In this document: positions 61,503-64,000 of the stretch, piece after piece | How positions within the stretch are numbered: the first letter of the stretch is position 1 | Layout: each line of letters opens with the position of its first letter | From: Bradyrhizobium sp. CER78 | Lineage (GTDB): Bacteria; Pseudomonadota; Alphaproteobacteria; Rhizobiales; Xanthobacteraceae | Direction of reading: 5' to 3' | Length of the DNA: 64,000 nucleotides | Assembly (NCBI RefSeq): GCF_029846235.1 | Contig: NZ_JARVWP010000004.1 | Coordinates: forward strand, 372,001 to 436,000 | Notes under the pieces: generated by a model | Told to the model about the DNA's origin: nothing | The model's input: only the letters and a program-made list of their open reading frames with translations | Database searches by the model: none | Position numbers and translations under genes: made by a program

Positions 61503-61871
61503 ATGGCCGCTTCGCGCACCATGATTCAGTCTTCCGCTCATGCAACGAGGCCGCGCCGCTGGCGCAGCCTGCTTGCGGGACTGATCTCGCTTGCGCTGGT
61601 GCTGTCGTTCTTCCACGGCTGGACCTCCGACCGTGATGACGACGCAGCTCCCGTCGCCTCGATCGCACAGTCGATCAACGACACCGGCGGCAAGGCTCCG
61701 GCGCATCCGGCCTCGCTTCACGGTGATCATTGCCTGACGCACGTCGCCTCGGTGACCCCGCAGGAGACCGCGTTCCCCATCGCCTATGCGCCGCATAGCT
61801 ATGGCGACAGCCGCATCGAGCTGCCGGCGTCGGCCGATCGCCTCTCTCCATTCAAACCACCCCGCGCCTGA
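61503..61871 (+). CDS. Hypothetical periplasmic/membrane protein preceding CzcBA-type genes
   Basis: A 122-residue protein with one hydrophobic segment (RWRSLLAGLISLALVLSFFHGW, about residues 20-40) and a His/Asp-containing exported part (DRDDDAAPVASIAQ, GDHCLTHVASVTPQETAFP). Small genes of this kind often stand first in heavy-metal RND operons and may bind or sense metal. It lies 113 bases before czcB on the same strand. Metal involvement is inferred from position and the His/Cys cluster. Confidence 0.68.
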   Translation: MAASRTMIQSSAHATRPRRWRSLLAGLISLALVLSFFHGWTSDRDDDAAPVASIAQSINDTGGKAPAHPASLHGDHCLTHVASVTPQETAFPIAYAPHSYGDSRIELPASADRLSPFKPPRA

Positions 61872-61984
61872 TCCGGTCGGCATGACCGGCCGTGTGCCGC
61901 TGCCATCAGGCCGCGCGCACGCTTCCGCACAGATCGATGTCGCGACAGCGCATGGCCATCCGCCTGCGCTGCGGAGAGGCGCAT

Positions 61985-63208
61985 ATGAAACGGGTTGTTC
62001 TATTCTTCGCCGGCATGGCCGCCGGCATTACATTGGTCGTTCTGGCGGCCGGATGGATCGGCTGGCCGGTCAAGTTCCCGGCCACGACGCAGGAAACTGC
62101 GACCGCGAGTCCAGAGAAAGCCGAGGCCGAGCATGAGGCCCCCGGACATATCGAGCTGAGCGAAGATCAGATTCGCGAGGCCGGCATCACGCTGACGCAG
62201 GCCGGCGGCGGCATGCTGAAGCGGCATTTCCTTGCGCCGGGATCGCTGATCCCCGACGCCGACCATATCGGCCGCGTCTCGGTGCGCGTGCTTGCGACCG
62301 TCACGGAACTGCGCAAGCGCCTCGGCGACGTCGTCGAGAAGGGCGAAATCGTCGCAGCGATCGAGAGCCGCGAGGTCGCCGACGCCAAGAGCGAATACCT
62401 CGCCGCACGACTCACCAACGATCTGCAGCAGACCCTCTACGCGCGGCAAAAGACGCTGGTCGAGACCCGCATCGTGTCAGAAAACGAATTCCTGCGCACG
62501 CGGCTGACCGCGAACGACGCCCAGATCAAGCTCGACGGCGCGCGGCAGAAACTGTTCGCGCTCGGCCTGTCGGAAAGCGAGATCGCCGACCTGCCCAACC
62601 AGCCCCCCGAAAGCCTGCGAACCCAGTTCCTGCGTGCGCCGATCAGCGGCCGGGTCTCCGAACGCCGTGTCGATCTCGGCGGATTGATCGGACGCGAGGG
62701 CCAGGAAAGCGAGCTCTATGTCATCGTCAATCTCGACGATATCTGGGTCGAACTGGCGGTTTCACCCGAGGACATCAACGCAGTCCGCGAAGGTGTTTCG
62801 GTGAAGATCCGCGCCATCGGCACCGAGGATGAAGCCAGCGCCGGCGTGATCTTCGTCAGCCCCCTGCTCGACCGCGAGACCCGCAACGCCCGGGTGATCG
62901 CCACCATGCCCAACAGGGATCACCGCTGGAAGCCGGGCACCTTCGTCACCGCGGAGGTGCCGCTGTCCGGCGCGCCGTCGACCGTCATCGTGTCGAAGAA
63001 GGCGCTTCAAACCATCAAGGGAACGCCGACCGTGTTCGTGCGCGATGCCGACGGCTTCGAGGCAAGGTCCGTGCGGACCGGCCGCGAGGACGACGACGAT
63101 ATCGAGATCGTTTCGGGTCTCGCCGCCGGCGAGACCATCGCGGTGCAGAACACCTTCACGCTGAAGGCGGAGGTCGAAAAGGACGAGGCGGAGCACGGCC
63201 ATGATTGA
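61985..63208 (+). CDS. Periplasmic adaptor of CzcB/CusB-type heavy-metal RND efflux pump
   Basis: A 407-residue membrane fusion protein. Start MKRVVLFFAGMAAGITLVVL gives an N-terminal anchor. HlyD-like biotinyl-lipoyl/hairpin parts follow (VRVLATVTELRKRLGDVVEKGEIVAAIESREVADAKSEYLAARL, then LRAPISGRVSERRVDLGGLIGREGQESELYVIVNLDDIWVELAV). The C-terminal EDDDDIEIV...EKDEAEHGHD is acidic and His-rich. It links the RND pump to an outer-membrane channel. It overlaps the czcA-like gene by eight bases. Confidence 0.93.
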   Translation: MKRVVLFFAGMAAGITLVVLAAGWIGWPVKFPATTQETATASPEKAEAEHEAPGHIELSEDQIREAGITLTQAGGGMLKRHFLAPGSLIPDADHIGRVSVRVLATVTELRKRLGDVVEKGEIVAAIESREVADAKSEYLAARLTNDLQQTLYARQKTLVETRIVSENEFLRTRLTANDAQIKLDGARQKLFALGLSESEIADLPNQPPESLRTQFLRAPISGRVSERRVDLGGLIGREGQESELYVIVNLDDIWVELAVSPEDINAVREGVSVKIRAIGTEDEASAGVIFVSPLLDRETRNARVIATMPNRDHRWKPGTFVTAEVPLSGAPSTVIVSKKALQTIKGTPTVFVRDADGFEARSVRTGREDDDDIEIVSGLAAGETIAVQNTFTLKAEVEKDEAEHGHD

Positions 63209-64000
63209 GCGCATCATCGGTCTTGCGATCCAGCGGCGCTGGGTTGTCGTCACCCTGGCGGCAATCCTGATGTTCCTCGGCGGCCTCGCATTGACGAAGC
63301 TGCCGATCGACGCGGTGCCCGACATCACCAACAAGCAGGTCCAGATCAACACCGTGGCGCCGGCGCTGTCGCCGGCCGAGATCGAGAAGCAGATCACCTT
63401 CCCGATCGAAACGGCGCTTGCCGGCGCGCCGGGGCTGGAGAGCACGCGCTCGCTCTCCCGTAACGGCTTCTCGCAGATCACGGCGGTGTTCAGCGAAGCA
63501 ACCGACATCTATTTCGCCCGCCAGCAGGTCGGCGAGCGCCTGACCGAAGTCCGCGCGCGCCTGCCGCAGGGCATCGAGCCGCGGATCGGGCCGACCTCGA
63601 CCGGTCTTGGCGAAATCTACATGTGGACCGTGCATTACTCCGGCGAGACCGTGCAGAGCGACGGCGCGCCGGGCCTGCAAAGCGACGGCCGTTTCCTCAC
63701 GGCGGACGGCCAAACGTTGCAAAGCGAGGTCGAGAAGGACGCCTATCTGCGCACGGTGCAGGACTGGATCATCAAGCCGCAGATCAAGATGGTGCCCGGT
63801 GTCGCCGGCGTCGATTCAATCGGCGGCTACCTCAAGCAGTACCAGGTGCATCCCGATGCGGCGAAACTGATCGCGCTGGGTCTGACCTTTGCCGACGTTG
63901 CCAAGGCGATCGAAACCAACAATGTCAGCCGCGGTGCGCGCTATATCGAGCGCAACGGCGAAGGCTTCGTGGTCCGCTCCGGCGGCCGCCTGGAGAACAT
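63201..64000 (+). CDS. CzcA/CusA-family heavy-metal RND efflux transporter (partial, runs off right edge)
   Basis: The first 266 residues of an inner-membrane RND pump. MIERIIGLAIQRRWVVVTLA forms helix 1, and LPIDAVPDITNKQVQINTVAPALSPAEIEKQITFPIETALAG is the hallmark of the heavy-metal (HME) subfamily. The periplasmic porter domain then begins (GPTSTGLGEIYMW). The ATG lies inside the end of the adaptor gene. Proton-driven export of divalent (Czc) or monovalent (Cus) metal ions; which metal cannot be told, as the diagnostic helix 4 is outside the window. Confidence 0.94.
   Translation, partial: MIERIIGLAIQRRWVVVTLAAILMFLGGLALTKLPIDAVPDITNKQVQINTVAPALSPAEIEKQITFPIETALAGAPGLESTRSLSRNGFSQITAVFSEATDIYFARQQVGERLTEVRARLPQGIEPRIGPTSTGLGEIYMWTVHYSGETVQSDGAPGLQSDGRFLTADGQTLQSEVEKDAYLRTVQDWIIKPQIKMVPGVAGVDSIGGYLKQYQVHPDAAKLIALGLTFADVAKAIETNNVSRGARYIERNGEGFVVRSGGRLEN

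Overview
The window is high-GC alphaproteobacterial chromosome, most likely Bradyrhizobium or a close relative in the Nitrobacteraceae (inference). Pointers are a MipZ division ATPase next to panC, lone DUF1489 and YidB genes, a lipB/FliN-like pair beside a tRNA-Leu, and at least six long palindromic intergenic repeats of the kind scattered through Bradyrhizobium and Rhodopseudomonas genomes. Most genes are ordinary core or niche-adaptation genes.

Layout. 0.1-5.4 kb: a DnaJ-like membrane protein, a DUF302 protein, a VWA protein, a secreted alpha/beta hydrolase, and an XRE regulator divergent from an MDR oxidoreductase. 5.4-9 kb: an IS5-family element with a broken transposase start, a small membrane protein, a Tat-exported serine hydrolase and AraC-regulator debris. 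9-18 kb: mipZ, panC and many small housekeeping or unknown genes (DUF1489, YidB, GST, DUF599, a TolA-like protein, an aldo/keto reductase). 18-21 kb: a two-gene operon of a secreted phosphoesterase and a di-haem cytochrome c peroxidase behind a candidate Pho box. 21.7-27.7 kb: a six-gene, overlapping catabolic operon (MFS transporter, arylmalonate decarboxylase-like enzyme, GntR/FCD regulator, hydantoin racemase-like protein, hydantoinase, alpha/beta hydrolase) with a perfect palindromic operator upstream. 28-33 kb: repeats, an XRE protein, mgtE and two tandem polysaccharide deacetylases.

The standout region is 33.67-40.66 kb. A 1052-residue WGR/HEAT-repeat protein overlaps a 556-residue SWIM zinc-finger protein by four bases. 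A 349-base gap follows, and then a retron-type reverse transcriptase. The gap contains an almost ideal retron msr-msd architecture: an 18-bp a1/a2 inverted repeat enclosing small stem-loops and a 25-bp hairpin with a further apical stem. The RT has the retron NAxxH, QGAPTSP, YADD and VTG motifs, a long charged N-terminal extension, and an unusual proline-rich tail ending in a predicted membrane anchor. This is very probably an anti-phage retron with two accessory proteins. It resembles the rare class whose partners are an ARM/HEAT protein and a winged-helix/SWIM protein (type XIII, as I recall the published scheme).

40.7-64 kb: a GH16 glycanase with 26-bp upstream repeats and a possible HlyD remnant; tRNA-Leu(GAG); a FliN-like protein; lipB; a tautomerase/LysR pair; a GbsR-DUF4166-epimerase operon whose operator sits on the regulator's own start codon; a methyltransferase; acylphosphatase; an oxaloacetate-decarboxylase-like protein; propionyl-CoA carboxylase alpha; an SNase-like protein; a hybrid histidine kinase; an RlpA-like protein; a GGDEF-EAL protein; and the start of a CzcBA-type heavy-metal RND efflux operon that runs off the right edge.
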